Source of the DNA: Streptomyces brevispora
Lineage (GTDB): Bacteria; Actinomycetota; Actinomycetes; Streptomycetales; Streptomycetaceae
Reading direction: 5' to 3'
Length of the DNA: 64,000 nucleotides
Assembly: GCF_007829885.1 (NCBI RefSeq)
Contig: NZ_VIWW01000003.1
Location: forward strand, 270,514 to 334,513
Shown here: piece after piece, positions 33,885 through 42,051 of the stretch
How the letters are laid out: the number at the start of each line of letters is the position of its first letter
Position numbering within the stretch: position 1 is the first letter of the stretch
Position numbers and translations under genes: made by a program
Notes under the pieces: model-generated
The model's input: the letters and a program-made list of their open reading frames with translations, nothing else
What the model was told of the DNA's origin: nothing
Database searches by the model: none

Positions 33885-34474
33885 GCGGAGTCCTCTTCCC
33901 GCGGCGGAGGCCAGTGCTCCAGCAGGGTGTGCAGGGCGTCTAGAGTTCGCACCCAGGAGCGCTGGGGTGAGCGCGCATGCGCGAACCCGCCCGCGGCCTC
34001 CAGGGCGACGAACCCGTGGAACGTGCTGCGCAGCAACCGGACCGCGTCGGTCAGGTCCGGCTCGGCCAGTCCGTAACCGCGCAGCATGCCGTAGGTCAAT
34101 TCGACGCCGCGCCGCGGTCCGGGTGCTTTCGCGGCCAGTTCGGGATCGATCTGCATGGGGGTCTGCGTCGCCATGTAACGGCCCGGATGCTCGCGGGCGT
34201 ACTCGCGCCAGGCATCCGCGAACGCGACCAGCGCGTCCCTGCCGGCCCGCCCGGCGGTCGCCTCCGCGATACGGATGGTCTTCTCGTCCGCCGCCAGCAG
34301 TGCGATCCGCCCGCGCAGGTCCTCCAGCCCCCGGACGTGCGCGTAGAGGCTCGCGTCCTTCACCCCGAGCCGCCGCGCCACCTGGGACATGGTCACCCGG
34401 TCGAGCCCGACCTCGTCCGCCAGTTCGGCGCCCGCGATCGTCACTCGTTCGGTTGTGAGACCAGCCCTGACCAT
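33881..34474 (-). CDS. TetR-family transcriptional regulator
   Basis: 197 residues from ATG 34472-34474 (GGAGGACGC). The N-terminal HTH reads TIAGAELADEVGLDRVTMSQ then VARRLGVKDASLYAHVRG. The C-terminal ligand domain includes FADAWREYAREHPGRYMATQ and FHGFVALEAAGGFA, typical of the WHG subgroup (TetR_C_33). The upstream region holds four CTAG-centred elements (34491-34525) likely to be its operator and promoter. Its original target is presumably the truncated hydrolase gene downstream, so it may now be an orphan. Confidence 0.9.
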   Translation of the reverse strand: MVRAGLTTERVTIAGAELADEVGLDRVTMSQVARRLGVKDASLYAHVRGLEDLRGRIALLAADEKTIRIAEATAGRAGRDALVAFADAWREYAREHPGRYMATQTPMQIDPELAAKAPGPRRGVELTYGMLRGYGLAEPDLTDAVRLLRSTFHGFVALEAAGGFAHARSPQRSWVRTLDALHTLLEHWPPPREEDSA

Positions 34475-34490
34475 GCGTCCTCCGCGAATT

Positions 34491-34525
34491 CCTAGGGTAT
34501 CTAGATATAGCCTAGGGGTCCTAGG
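34491..34525. promoter_or_regulatory. CTAG-rich operator/promoter cluster upstream of tetR
   Basis: CCTAGG occurs at 34491, 34511 and 34520, and the palindrome TATCTAGATA at 34498-34507, so CTAG occurs four times in 35 bp. CTAG is rare in GC-rich genomes, so this is a strong candidate for TetR autoregulation overlapping an AT-rich -10. Confidence 0.5.
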
Positions 34526-34851
34526 AGCGGCAACCGGCAGAGGTACTCAAGCCCGACAGGGCCTCGTGAGTCACGCCGGCTCTGTCCCCGGAGTCACCGC
34601 CATGACCGGCGCATGGGCTCCGAGCGCGTTCCCGGTACCGGTGGTCAGTGCGACGCGAGTGCCATGCGCGTGGTGTCAGCGCCGTGATGGCTCCGACACC
34701 GGCGACGGGCGCCTGCCGTCGGACTGTTCAGAGCCGGGCCGAGGTGCTGGGTCTATTGGCAAGCAGGAAAGAAACGAAAAGAATACTAAGTAACCCACAT
34801 TGGCGACAGTGGGGTCAGTCCCTATTTCTTCCGGACCGGGCATCCGGTTGA
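34526..34851. other. Intergenic region with an AT-rich 3' part
   Basis: No gene seen. Composition drops to low GC around 34760-34800 (AAAGAAACGAAAAGAATACT), just before the MDR gene whose first ~30 codons are also atypical. This suggests a recombination junction or a foreign promoter. Confidence 0.3.
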
Positions 34852-35892
34852 ATGGCTACGAGGTCAGTCACGGCGCTCGGGGGAATCTCAGCAAGTCATC
34901 GGCCGAGGATTGAAGCCGCTGAAAGCGGAAAAGAATCTATCGGGGAGATGTTGCTGAAGACCCGGTACGTCTCGGTCGACCCCTATCTCCAGGGCATCGC
35001 GCTGGACACCCCGCTCGGCCGGCACATGGGCGCCGACTCGATCATGGAAGTGCTGGAGGCGGGCCCGCGGGCCGCACACCTGCCGGGCGATCTGGTGCAG
35101 GGTTTCGGCGGTTGGCGGTCCCATCTGGTCAGCACGGGCACGGAATCGCTGTGGCAGACGGGAACCTTCCCGATGGTGTTCCCGGCCTTCCGCCGTCTCG
35201 ACCCGCGCTGGTACGACGACGCGCTGCCGCTGGCGACGGCGCTGAGCGCGATGGGCGGCCCCGGCATGACCGCCTGGGGCACGCTGTCGAAGTTCCTCAC
35301 CGTCGGTGCGGGGGACACCCTCGTGATCAGCGGCGCCTCGGGTGCGGTGGGGACACTGGTCGGCCAGCTGGCCCGGCTCGCGGGCGCCCGCGTGGTGGGC
35401 ACGACGTCGAGCCCGCAGAAGGCGGAGTACCTGTTACGGCTGGGGTTCGACACGGTCGTCGTCTACCGGCAGGGCGACAGCGCCGAGAGCGTGCGCGACG
35501 CGCTCGCCCGGGCGGCTCCGGACGGCGTCGACCGCTACTTCGACAACCTCGGCGGTGCCGTGACCGACGTGGTGTTCTCCCTGCTCAACGTCGGCAGTCA
35601 GGTGGCGGTGTGCTGGCAGTGGGCTACCCAGGTCGGCCAGGACGTGGTGGGCCCCCGGCTCCTGCCGTACATCATGTTCACGCGCACCACCGTGCGCGGA
35701 ATCTTCTCCCTGGAGTGGTTCACCGACGAGAACTGGCAGGCGCTCCACACCGAGCTGGGTGGCAGGGTCCGGCAGGGCGAGGTCGTCTGCGACCATACCC
35801 TCCACCACGGCTTCGACAACATCCCCGCGGCCTACGGAAGCCTGTACCACGACCGGGGGGCCAACCTGGGCAAGGTGCTGGTCGAACTGTGA
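34852..35892 (+). CDS. NADP-dependent zinc-independent MDR oxidoreductase (CurA/quinone-reductase-like)
   Basis: 346 residues. After ~30 atypical residues the sequence follows the CurA/leukotriene-B4-dehydrogenase pattern: LLKTRYVSVDPYLQG, GDLVQGFGGWRSHLV, GMTAWGTLSKFLTVGAGDTL, nucleotide motif ISGASGAVGTLVGQLAR, DRYFDNLGGAV, HHGFDNIPAAYGSLYHDRGANLGKVLVEL. There are no zinc ligands. The family reduces enones and alkenals with NADPH. The start at 34852 lacks a ribosome site, and the first codons are unusually A/T-rich (AAAGCGGAAAAGAATCT). The ATG at 34948 would remove this part but also some homologous residues. A P450 gene follows 117 bp later on the same strand. Confidence 0.85.
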   Translation: MATRSVTALGGISASHRPRIEAAESGKESIGEMLLKTRYVSVDPYLQGIALDTPLGRHMGADSIMEVLEAGPRAAHLPGDLVQGFGGWRSHLVSTGTESLWQTGTFPMVFPAFRRLDPRWYDDALPLATALSAMGGPGMTAWGTLSKFLTVGAGDTLVISGASGAVGTLVGQLARLAGARVVGTTSSPQKAEYLLRLGFDTVVVYRQGDSAESVRDALARAAPDGVDRYFDNLGGAVTDVVFSLLNVGSQVAVCWQWATQVGQDVVGPRLLPYIMFTRTTVRGIFSLEWFTDENWQALHTELGGRVRQGEVVCDHTLHHGFDNIPAAYGSLYHDRGANLGKVLVEL

Positions 35893-36009
35893 CCGGCACC
35901 GTGATACCCCTTCCCCTTCCGTTCCTCTTCGCCTTCCCCTCTCCTCTTCCCCGGCCGCTCCGCTTGCCCCGTCAGCTGTCCCGTCGAGCATGCACAGCCA
36001 GGAGGTACC

Positions 36010-37221
36010 GTGTCCGCCGCAGTCAGCACCAGCAACAGTGCTGGTCCCGAACCGCTGTTGGCCCCGCTCCACCGCATGGAGTTCGACGCCCCGGGCCCAC
36101 CGCGGCTCACCGACCTGGCCGACGGATCCCCGGCCTGGCTGGTCAGCCGGTATTCCGATGTCAGGCAGGTGCTCAGCGACAGCCGGTTCGGCCGTGCCGA
36201 GCTGTACGCGGCGGACGGGCCGTCCCTGTCCCAGGTGCCAGGGCTGGTCAACGACCCGGACCTGATGTTCAACCAGGACGGCCCCAGTCACCTGCGACTG
36301 CGCCGCACCATGCGCCGCGCGTTCACCCCGAGGGCCGTCGCCCGCTGGCAACCCTGGATCGCCTCGATCGTGGAGCAGTTACTGGACGGACTGCCGACCC
36401 ACGGGGACGGGCCGGTCGACATCGTCGCGGAGTTCACGCTGCCGCTGCCGGTTGCCGTGATCAGCAGGCTGATGGGACTCGACGCCTCCGCGCGTGAGCG
36501 GATGCGCCACTGGAGCGAGCACGCCTTCACGGACGGCTCGCGCTGCGGTGACGAGGTCGGAGCGGCCATGGCCGAGTTCTCCGCGTTCGGCGCCGAACTG
36601 CTGGCCGCCCGGCGGCGCGAGCCCGGCGACGATCTGGTGACTGGCCTGGTCCGGGCCGCCGACGAAGAGGGAGACATCCCCGAGGGCCAACTGGTCAGCC
36701 TGGTCTGCGGGCTGGTGGTGGGGGGACACGACAGCACGATGACCATGCTCGGCAACTCCCTCCTCTACCTGCTCGCCGAGCGACCGGAGGCCTGGCCGCT
36801 CCTCGCGGCCGGAGGGGAGGCGGCCGGTGCGGCGGCCGACCGTCTGCTCCACCTGATTCCGCTGGGCGACGACCGGGGCAGCACGCGTCGCGCGTACGAG
36901 GGCGTCGAGGTCGGGGGTGTTCTCATCCCAGCCGGTGCGGTGGTCCTGGCGGACTGCGGCATGGCCAACCGCGACCCCGCCGTCTTCCCGGCAAGTACGG
37001 CGGACGACCTGTTCGCACCCCTGGAGGCGCCCACCCTGTCCTTCGGCGCCGGACCGCACTACTGCCTGGGCGCCTGGCTGGCACGGATGGAACTCCAACT
37101 GGCCCTGCACAGAATGGCGGTCCGGTTCCCGGGACTGCGGCTGGCGCAGCCGGTGGAGTCCGTCCACTGGCGCGTGGGAACCACCTCGCGCAGCCCGGAA
37201 CGCCTTCCGGTGACCTGGTGA
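36010..37221 (+). CDS. Cytochrome P450 lacking the ExxR motif
   Basis: 403 residues from a GTG with an ideal GGAGGTACC site. The haem ligand loop FGAGPHYCLG is intact. The I-helix has VGGHDSTMT and the C-helix HLRLRRTMRRAFTP. The K-helix, where nearly all P450s have ExxR (as in EELLRY), reads ADRLLHLIPLG, giving R-x-x-H. Loss of ExxR is known in the Streptomyces CYP156/CYP157 families. The enzyme may still bind haem and act, but its fold stabilisation differs. The preceding MDR reductase could act on the same compound; no ferredoxin gene is adjacent. Confidence 0.9.
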   Translation: MSAAVSTSNSAGPEPLLAPLHRMEFDAPGPPRLTDLADGSPAWLVSRYSDVRQVLSDSRFGRAELYAADGPSLSQVPGLVNDPDLMFNQDGPSHLRLRRTMRRAFTPRAVARWQPWIASIVEQLLDGLPTHGDGPVDIVAEFTLPLPVAVISRLMGLDASARERMRHWSEHAFTDGSRCGDEVGAAMAEFSAFGAELLAARRREPGDDLVTGLVRAADEEGDIPEGQLVSLVCGLVVGGHDSTMTMLGNSLLYLLAERPEAWPLLAAGGEAAGAAADRLLHLIPLGDDRGSTRRAYEGVEVGGVLIPAGAVVLADCGMANRDPAVFPASTADDLFAPLEAPTLSFGAGPHYCLGAWLARMELQLALHRMAVRFPGLRLAQPVESVHWRVGTTSRSPERLPVTW

Positions 37222-37263
37222 GGAGCACGGTGAGCGAGGAGTAGGTCTTGCGGTACGGGCCTT

Positions 37264-37297
37264 GCGGACGTACGCGGACGTACGCGGACGTACGCGG
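37264..37297 (+). repeat. 10-bp tandem repeat GCGGACGTAC x3.4
   Basis: Three full copies plus GCGG, about 55 bp before the next start codon. The period of 10 bp places each copy on the same helix face, so it may be a repeated protein-binding site. Confidence 0.6.
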
Positions 37298-37350
37298 GAA
37301 CGGGCGTGCTCTACTGAAACGCCCGCCCTGTTCAGCACCGGAGGTCACTC

Positions 37351-37806
37351 GTGGCCCGGCTCCACATCCGTCCCGGCATCGACCCCGACGAGCCTGACGT
37401 GCCCGCTGTGGTGCTCGTCGTCGACCCCGACGGCCCACCCGGCGAGCGTGCGGTCCATGAGCTCTTCAACTGCTGCTACGAGGGCGACGGCGTGGTCTAC
37501 CTGGTGCCGACCGATGGCTGGGCCGAGCACACCCTCGACGGCAACCGCTTGGTGGTCGACATCGCCGAGTACCCGGTCGCGCTGGGGCGCGTCGGGATGG
37601 ACAGCGGGGCGTTCCCCGGCCACTCGGTGGTTGACCCGGAGGCGGCGCTGGTGTTGCGCGTGGACGCCGTGGTGGACCCGGAGCGGTACGCGCGGGCGGC
37701 ACCGGGGACCGTGGTGTTCAGCGCGGGCCCGGACCAGTCGCTCGAAGAGGTACTCGCCTCCGTCGACGGCTGGCCGATGGTGCTCGGACCGTCGCCCGCG
37801 CGGTGA
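37351..37806 (+). CDS. Hypothetical protein (151 aa)
   Basis: GTG start with GGAGG seven bases upstream. An acidic, soluble protein with alternating strands and loops (VVLVVDPDGPPGERAVHELF, GVVYLVPTDGWAEHT, PGTVVFSAGPDQSLEEVLAS). No signal peptide, membrane segment or catalytic motif that I recognise. It is preceded by a 10-bp tandem repeat, and a Tn3 transposase relic lies downstream on the other strand. Function unknown. Confidence 0.7.
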   Translation: MARLHIRPGIDPDEPDVPAVVLVVDPDGPPGERAVHELFNCCYEGDGVVYLVPTDGWAEHTLDGNRLVVDIAEYPVALGRVGMDSGAFPGHSVVDPEAALVLRVDAVVDPERYARAAPGTVVFSAGPDQSLEEVLASVDGWPMVLGPSPAR

Positions 37807-37947
37807 GCTCGCCAGGGGCGTCATCGCAGCGGTGCGGGCTTCCTGGACGGTGACGGTCTCCTGGACGGTGCCGGCCACGGTCCGGGAGGCCCGCACAACC
37901 GGCCGGGTGCGCCCGTGCATCGGGGCGGCGGCGCGTTCCGGGTCCGT

Positions 37948-38115
37948 GTCCTGAGGAGCGGCGTAGCCGACGTTGCTGCAGTGTGCGACCAACAGAGCGG
38001 CGATCGTGGCATGCCGTTCCCGAGGACGTGCCTCGCCGCCGGCGACCGAGGTGAACACTTGGTCGTCACCGGTCCAGGAGAACACCTCCAGTGGTACCTC
38101 GGGCAGATCGACCGG
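37948..38115 (-). pseudogene. Relic of a Tn3-family transposase (TnpA internal fragment)
   Basis: The minus-strand frame reads VDLPEVPLEVFSWTGDDQ, FTSVAGGEARPRERHATI, AALLVAHCSNVGYA. This matches the block before the catalytic core of Tn3 TnpA (family pattern DLPELLLEV-x-WT ... L-A-x-NVG). Only about 55 codons are readable and both ends are decayed. The remaining part to 37807 is unreadable. Confidence 0.6.
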
Positions 38116-38170
38116 GCCTGCCGGTCGTGATCGGCGGCCACTGTCCGAGCGGGCTGGGAGACTGCCGGTC

Positions 38171-38785
38171 ATGACCTCTATTGATCACAGTCGTGTGCGG
38201 CAGTCATGGGATCGAATCGGCCTCTGGCTGAGGACTCATGTCCGGCAGGCCCCGCTCAGACCGGCCGTGGACTCGGGTCGCCTTGACGCAGTTGAGGCAG
38301 CGCAGGCTGTGACACTGCCGGCCGACGTGAAGGAGTGGTGGGCCCTGGCCGACGTCAGCGCCGATTTCTGGATCCCCGGAGACTTCGCTCCTGTGGCGCT
38401 GGAAGAAGCCCTGGAGACTCGGGAGACCTGGCTGCTCGTCGCAGAGGAGGAAGGACCTCTGTTCGATCAGAACGGGGAGCCGGAGCCTCGCTTTCTGCCG
38501 GAGTTCATACCGATCGCGATGAGCCCCGGCGGTGACGGCCTCATCGTTGACCTTCGGCCCGGCGGGGCCAACGGGGCGGTCTTCCTGTGGGATCACGAGC
38601 GCTGGGGACTCGGGGTGCCGCTGTGGGACTCGATCGACTCAATGCTCCAGGACATTGCCGACGCCCTGGAGTCACAGACGGCAGTGCTGGGGCAACATGC
38701 TGCTCTCGGGGGTGCCGAAGCGACCTGTGTCGGTCAGCTCGGCGACGCGGGCGAACTCAACTGGGAACCGGTCCCGGTGGCCTGA
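38171..38785 (+). CDS. SMI1/KNR4 (SUKH) family protein
   Basis: 204 residues from ATG 38171. The SUKH-type features are LPADVKEWWALADVSADFWI, then VALEEALETRETW, FLPEFIPIAMSPGGDGLIVD, NGAVFLWDHERWGLGVPLWDSIDSML. SUKH proteins commonly act as immunity proteins against polymorphic nuclease toxins, but no toxin gene is visible next to it; flanking sequence is transposase debris. It could be an orphan immunity gene or an unrelated SUKH regulator. Confidence 0.82.
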   Translation: MTSIDHSRVRQSWDRIGLWLRTHVRQAPLRPAVDSGRLDAVEAAQAVTLPADVKEWWALADVSADFWIPGDFAPVALEEALETRETWLLVAEEEGPLFDQNGEPEPRFLPEFIPIAMSPGGDGLIVDLRPGGANGAVFLWDHERWGLGVPLWDSIDSMLQDIADALESQTAVLGQHAALGGAEATCVGQLGDAGELNWEPVPVA

Positions 38786-38805
38786 GCAGGAACGGGCAGG
38801 TCATG

Positions 38806-38970
38806 GGGGGCGACGGTCTGGTCATGGACGTAGGGCCTGACCGTGCCGCAGGCGATGGAGACGTTGTGGTCGTCCATCAAGGCGGTCCAGATTTCCATGG
38901 CGGTGTGGCCCTTTTTCGACCATGGTGTCGGTGATGCCTTGGGCGGGCTCGATGACGGTCGGCCTGGACG
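38806..38970 (-). pseudogene. IS21-family istA relic with frameshift
   Basis: RPTVIEPAQGITDTMVEKG in one frame continues in the next as GHTAMEIWTALMDDHNVSIA and CGTVRPYVHDQ, with the shift at an AAAAAGGGCC run near 38918. This is the N-terminal HTH region of IstA-type transposases (GHTA-x-x-IW ... GTVR-x-YV). Both ends are lost. Confidence 0.6.
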
Positions 38971-38986
38971 CAGATGTTCTCGGACG

Positions 38987-39535
38987 TCACGACCGCCCGC
39001 CGAACTGCCAGTTGTGCACCTCAATGTCGGCGTACCGGTCCGGGGTCAGGATGGCGCGTGCCGTGTCCCGATCCGGTGCCCGGATCAATGCCGCCGTGCC
39101 CAGCCAGGTGGCGCCGTCGTCGGACAGCAGCGGTCCGTAGGCGATCAGTTCGTCCCGGTCGGCCGGCACCGTGGTGTCGGCGGCCTTCCCCGCGCCGAGG
39201 CCGAGCACCAGGTACCGGTTGCCTTCGGCCGGTCCGCCGGGGAAGTCCCACATGGTGCGCCCCAGCATGTTGCGCCATCGTCGCAGCAGCACATCCCGGT
39301 AGGCACCGGCCTGGTAGTTCGGCTCGTCGAAGGCGAACGTGCGGGCAGCGGAGGGATCGGGCAGGTCGACGATGTGCACGCTGCCGGTAGGGGTCTCACC
39401 GTCATCGGTGAGGGTCGGACCCCGGGCGATCATCTCCTTCGCGTACTGGTCCATGTATGACCAGTGCTCTTCCGTCAGCCTGTGGCGCAGAGGCAGGGAA
39501 CCGGGCCGGTCGCGGTGGTAACAGAGGAACTCCAT
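38987..39535 (-). CDS. Tandem YciI-domain protein
   Basis: 182 residues from ATG 39533-39535. Two related alpha/beta domains: residues 1-90 (MEFLCYHRDRPGSLPLRHRL, HWSYMDQYAKEMIARGPTL, GSVHIVDLPD, ARTFAFDEPNYQAGAYRDV) and about 105-182 (YLVLGLGAGKAAD, LIAYGPLLSDDGATWLGTAA, ARAILTPDRYADIEVHNWQF). Both fit the YCII-related dimeric ferredoxin-like fold. Function unknown; YciI proteins are possible small-molecule enzymes with a His/Asp pair. It survives intact between IS relics. Confidence 0.83.
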   Translation of the reverse strand: MEFLCYHRDRPGSLPLRHRLTEEHWSYMDQYAKEMIARGPTLTDDGETPTGSVHIVDLPDPSAARTFAFDEPNYQAGAYRDVLLRRWRNMLGRTMWDFPGGPAEGNRYLVLGLGAGKAADTTVPADRDELIAYGPLLSDDGATWLGTAALIRAPDRDTARAILTPDRYADIEVHNWQFGGRS

Positions 39536-39580
39536 GCCCCATGATCTCTTCACGGAGGCATCCAGGTCGAGCGGATTCCC

Positions 39581-40024
39581 ATGCGACGGCTGCTCGTCCT
39601 GGCCCACGTGCGTTACGGGCACACGTACGCTAGCTCGCAGCCAGCTTCGGGATCGGGCCGGCCACCGTATACCGCTACATCGCCGGAGCGGTTGAGATCC
39701 TGGCCGTCCTCGCCCCACCCTCCAGCAGGCCGTGGCCGTCGTCGCCAACAAGGCGTTCGTGATCCCGAACGGCACACTGCTGTCCACCGACGGCATCGCC
39801 GCCGACCGCCCCGACTACTCCGGCAAGCACAAGCGCCACGGCATGCACGTCCAGGTCATCGCAGATGCATTCGGACCGGGAAGCGGGCGGTGAAGTCCTC
39901 CCGCACCAGGATCCGATCCGTCGGCGACCAGGCCAATGCCACCCTGAAGAGTCGGAGACTTCTGCGCGCAAACTCCCTTGCAGCTACGATCACAGTACGT
40001 GACGACCTTGCGTCAATCTCGTGA
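39581..40024 (+). pseudogene. Decayed IS5-family (DDE_Tnp_4-type) transposase
   Basis: Readable pieces in order: RRLLVLAHVRYGHTYA; FGIGPATVYRYIAGAVEILA (shifted frame); LQQAVAVVANKAFVIPNGTL and STDGIAADRPDYSGKHKRHGM (shifted again); then, after a deletion of the core, the C-terminal DQANATLKSRRLLRANS. This is the helix-turn-helix, first catalytic-Asp region and C-terminus of IS112-like transposases. At least two frameshifts and a large internal deletion. Confidence 0.7.
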
Positions 40025-40117
40025 TCATCGTCGGGCAGATTCTGACGACCGTTCGCCAGCCGGCGAGACCTGTCTGTCAGGCTCTCTTGTCGCGACCTTC
40101 CGATAGCCTTCGTCGTC

Positions 40118-40567
40118 ATGATGCGCGCTTGGATCCTTCCGATGCTGTTTGTGCTCGGTGGCTCAGTCGTCGCGACCGGGCTGATCCTCAGCGGGGTCCC
40201 CGGCGAAGCCGCAGCACTTCTGCTGTTGTTTGTGCTGCTCGCTGTCGTGCACTCGCCTCTGGTCTTCCCGAGGTCGATCGGTGCGCTGGAGGCACAACGC
40301 CGCAGTGCGGTCGACGGCCGGCCGGTCGTCTTTTGGCGGTCGGGCTGCAAGTACTGCCTGCGGCTGCGCATCCGGTTGGGCCGAAGCGCCCGACAGTTGC
40401 ATTGGGTCGACATCTGGAGTGACCCGGCTGGAGCGGCAGTGGTGAGGGCAGTCAACGATGGCAATGAGACCGTGCCGACCGTTGTCGTGACGGGCCGGCC
40501 GCATGTCAACCCGGACCCTGAATGGGTGCGCGAGCAGCTTGGGCAGAGCCCGGAGTCGATGGGGTGA
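40118..40567 (+). CDS. Membrane-anchored glutaredoxin/mycoredoxin-like protein
   Basis: 149 residues starting at ATG 40118 (or 40121). Two hydrophobic helices (about 5-25 and 31-50) are followed by a cytosolic thioredoxin-fold domain with VVFWRSGCKYCLRLRIRLG (CKYC, Cys77/Cys80), IWSDPAGAAVVRAVNDGNE and the cis-Pro loop TVPTVVV. This architecture is common in actinomycetes, where such proteins probably use mycothiol for disulfide exchange near the membrane. Confidence 0.87.
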   Translation: MMRAWILPMLFVLGGSVVATGLILSGVPGEAAALLLLFVLLAVVHSPLVFPRSIGALEAQRRSAVDGRPVVFWRSGCKYCLRLRIRLGRSARQLHWVDIWSDPAGAAVVRAVNDGNETVPTVVVTGRPHVNPDPEWVREQLGQSPESMG

Positions 40568-40827
40568 CTGTCGGTGTGGTGGTGGTTTCGGGGCAGGGGC
40601 GTATGGCTTGATGTTCGGTGTTGTGCCGTTACGGATGGGTTCCGTATCGGTGGCATCCTGTACGGCTCGCACGTGGCTGTGGATCCGTTGGCTGGTGCGT
40701 GGCGGCGAAACGTTCTGGTGGGAGGTGAGTGGTGTACAGATTTTGGGACTTCAGAGAGAGCGTTGTCGGTCTGCCCGAGTAGAACCATCACTGCGAGTAT
40801 CCGGTGGGATGTGTGCAACGACGGGTG

Positions 40828-41448
40828 TCAGTGTGGTTGTGAGCGGTACAGGTCGCGCATCAGGGCGATCTCTGCTCCGTGGTGCAGCAGTTCCTGGTTG
40901 ACCCACCAGACGATGTCGATGAAGGGGTCGCCGGAGTCGCTGCCGTGGGGGTAGGTGCTGTATCCCACGGTGTCCAGGGCACTGTCATCGACACCGTGCA
41001 AGGCCTTCCGCCAGGCTGCGGCGCCGGTCTCGAAGGCTGAGATCGCCCCGGCAGCGTCTTTGCTGCTGCAGTAGTCGTCCCGTGTCAGCGTATGGCTGCC
41101 GGCTGTGTGGTCAGCCCGAAGGGTCAGCAGTTCACAGAGGTGACTCAGACGCCACGCGATTGTGGTGAAGGGTGGCGGGGCGGGGTGCGGGCCCGGTGTG
41201 GCGTCGCGTCCCCACTCACCTGTGCCGGTCAGGGTCGTCGCCCGGGGTCCGGGCCCGTCCGTACGTCGTCGGACCGACCAGCAGTCGGGCACCGGCTCCC
41301 AGAAGTACTCCTTGTCAGTCATGGGGCCGACCTCGACGTCCGTGCCGTTGCCGCTGTCCATGACGGGGCCTGCCAACCGGTCGGCAAGTCGCTTGTGCGC
41401 GAAGTCGAACTGCTGGAGCAATGGGATCATGCGTGGCGGCGTAGGCAT
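40828..41448 (-). CDS. DinB-family protein
   Basis: 206 residues from ATG 41446-41448 with GGAG six bases upstream. DinB/mycothiol-transferase-like four-helix bundle: FDFAHKRLADRLAG, YFWEPVPDCWSVR, FTTIAWRLSHLCELLTLRADH (metal-binding His), and FIDIVWWVNQELLHHGAEIALMRDLY (second His pair). Three conserved His would hold a divalent metal. Members transfer thiol cofactors such as mycothiol or bacillithiol; the exact role is unknown. Confidence 0.88.
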   Translation of the reverse strand: MPTPPRMIPLLQQFDFAHKRLADRLAGPVMDSGNGTDVEVGPMTDKEYFWEPVPDCWSVRRRTDGPGPRATTLTGTGEWGRDATPGPHPAPPPFTTIAWRLSHLCELLTLRADHTAGSHTLTRDDYCSSKDAAGAISAFETGAAAWRKALHGVDDSALDTVGYSTYPHGSDSGDPFIDIVWWVNQELLHHGAEIALMRDLYRSQPH

Positions 41449-41698
41449 CGGAGGCTCCTGCGGCGGGCTGCGGGGACGGGATTGATCTGTCGTCACCCTG
41501 TCACGGCCGGAACCGCACCTCATTTCATTTTCTCGCCAAGCCCAGCGCCATCGCTGAACACTTCAGCTGGTCAATTGGTTGTCAGCTGGGCCATGATGAT
41601 TGTTCTGAGAAGGCAATAAGCGAGTCTTCCGCTGTTTTGTGGTGTTGAGGAGTTTCGGCTCGTCGGCGGGGTTGGCCGTGGTGCTCTGGGGGGTGGGT

Positions 41699-42013
41699 GA
41701 GCGCAGGGCGTACAAGACGGATCTGACGAACGTAGAGGGGGCGGTGATCGAGCCGCTGATCGCAGCGTGGAGGGCGCGGCATCCCTGACGTGCTGCGGAT
41801 GATGGTGCGCGAGAAGGCCGGGCGCAAGGCCGATCCGAGCCTGGTGGTGCTCGACTCCCAGCCGGTGCGCGCGGCGGCCGGGGTGCCCAAGACCACCACC
41901 GGCCTTGACGCGGCCAAGAAGACCCCGGGCCGGCGGTGGACGTCATGGGGCTGATCATCGCGGTCGTTGTCGCGGCACCGGTGCACGACAACGCGATCGG
42001 GGTGAGGTTCTGA
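41699..42013 (+). pseudogene. Relic of an IS5-family transposase related to the intact one at 45.5-46.9 kb
   Basis: Pieces: YKTDLTNVEGAVIEPLIAAW; then MMVREKAGRKADPSLVVLDS and QPVRAAAGVPKTTTGLD in a shifted frame; then MGLIIAVVVAAPVHDNAIG. These align with VREKARRLEDPSLVIIDTQS, VRAAAGVPRTTTGLDVNKK and LGLVIGVVVLPASAHDNAAG of the intact transposase. The C-terminal third is missing. Confidence 0.75.
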
Positions 42014-42051
42014 ACCGCCCCCGGTCAGGGGGTGGTGTTGTTGTGGTTGTG

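Noticed and set aside
37345..38172. A 275-codon minus-strand frame as one gene
   Set aside because: Its 3' half is antisense to the plus-strand gene at 37351, which has a strong ribosome site. Only the 37948-38115 part is meaningful, as a Tn3 transposase relic.
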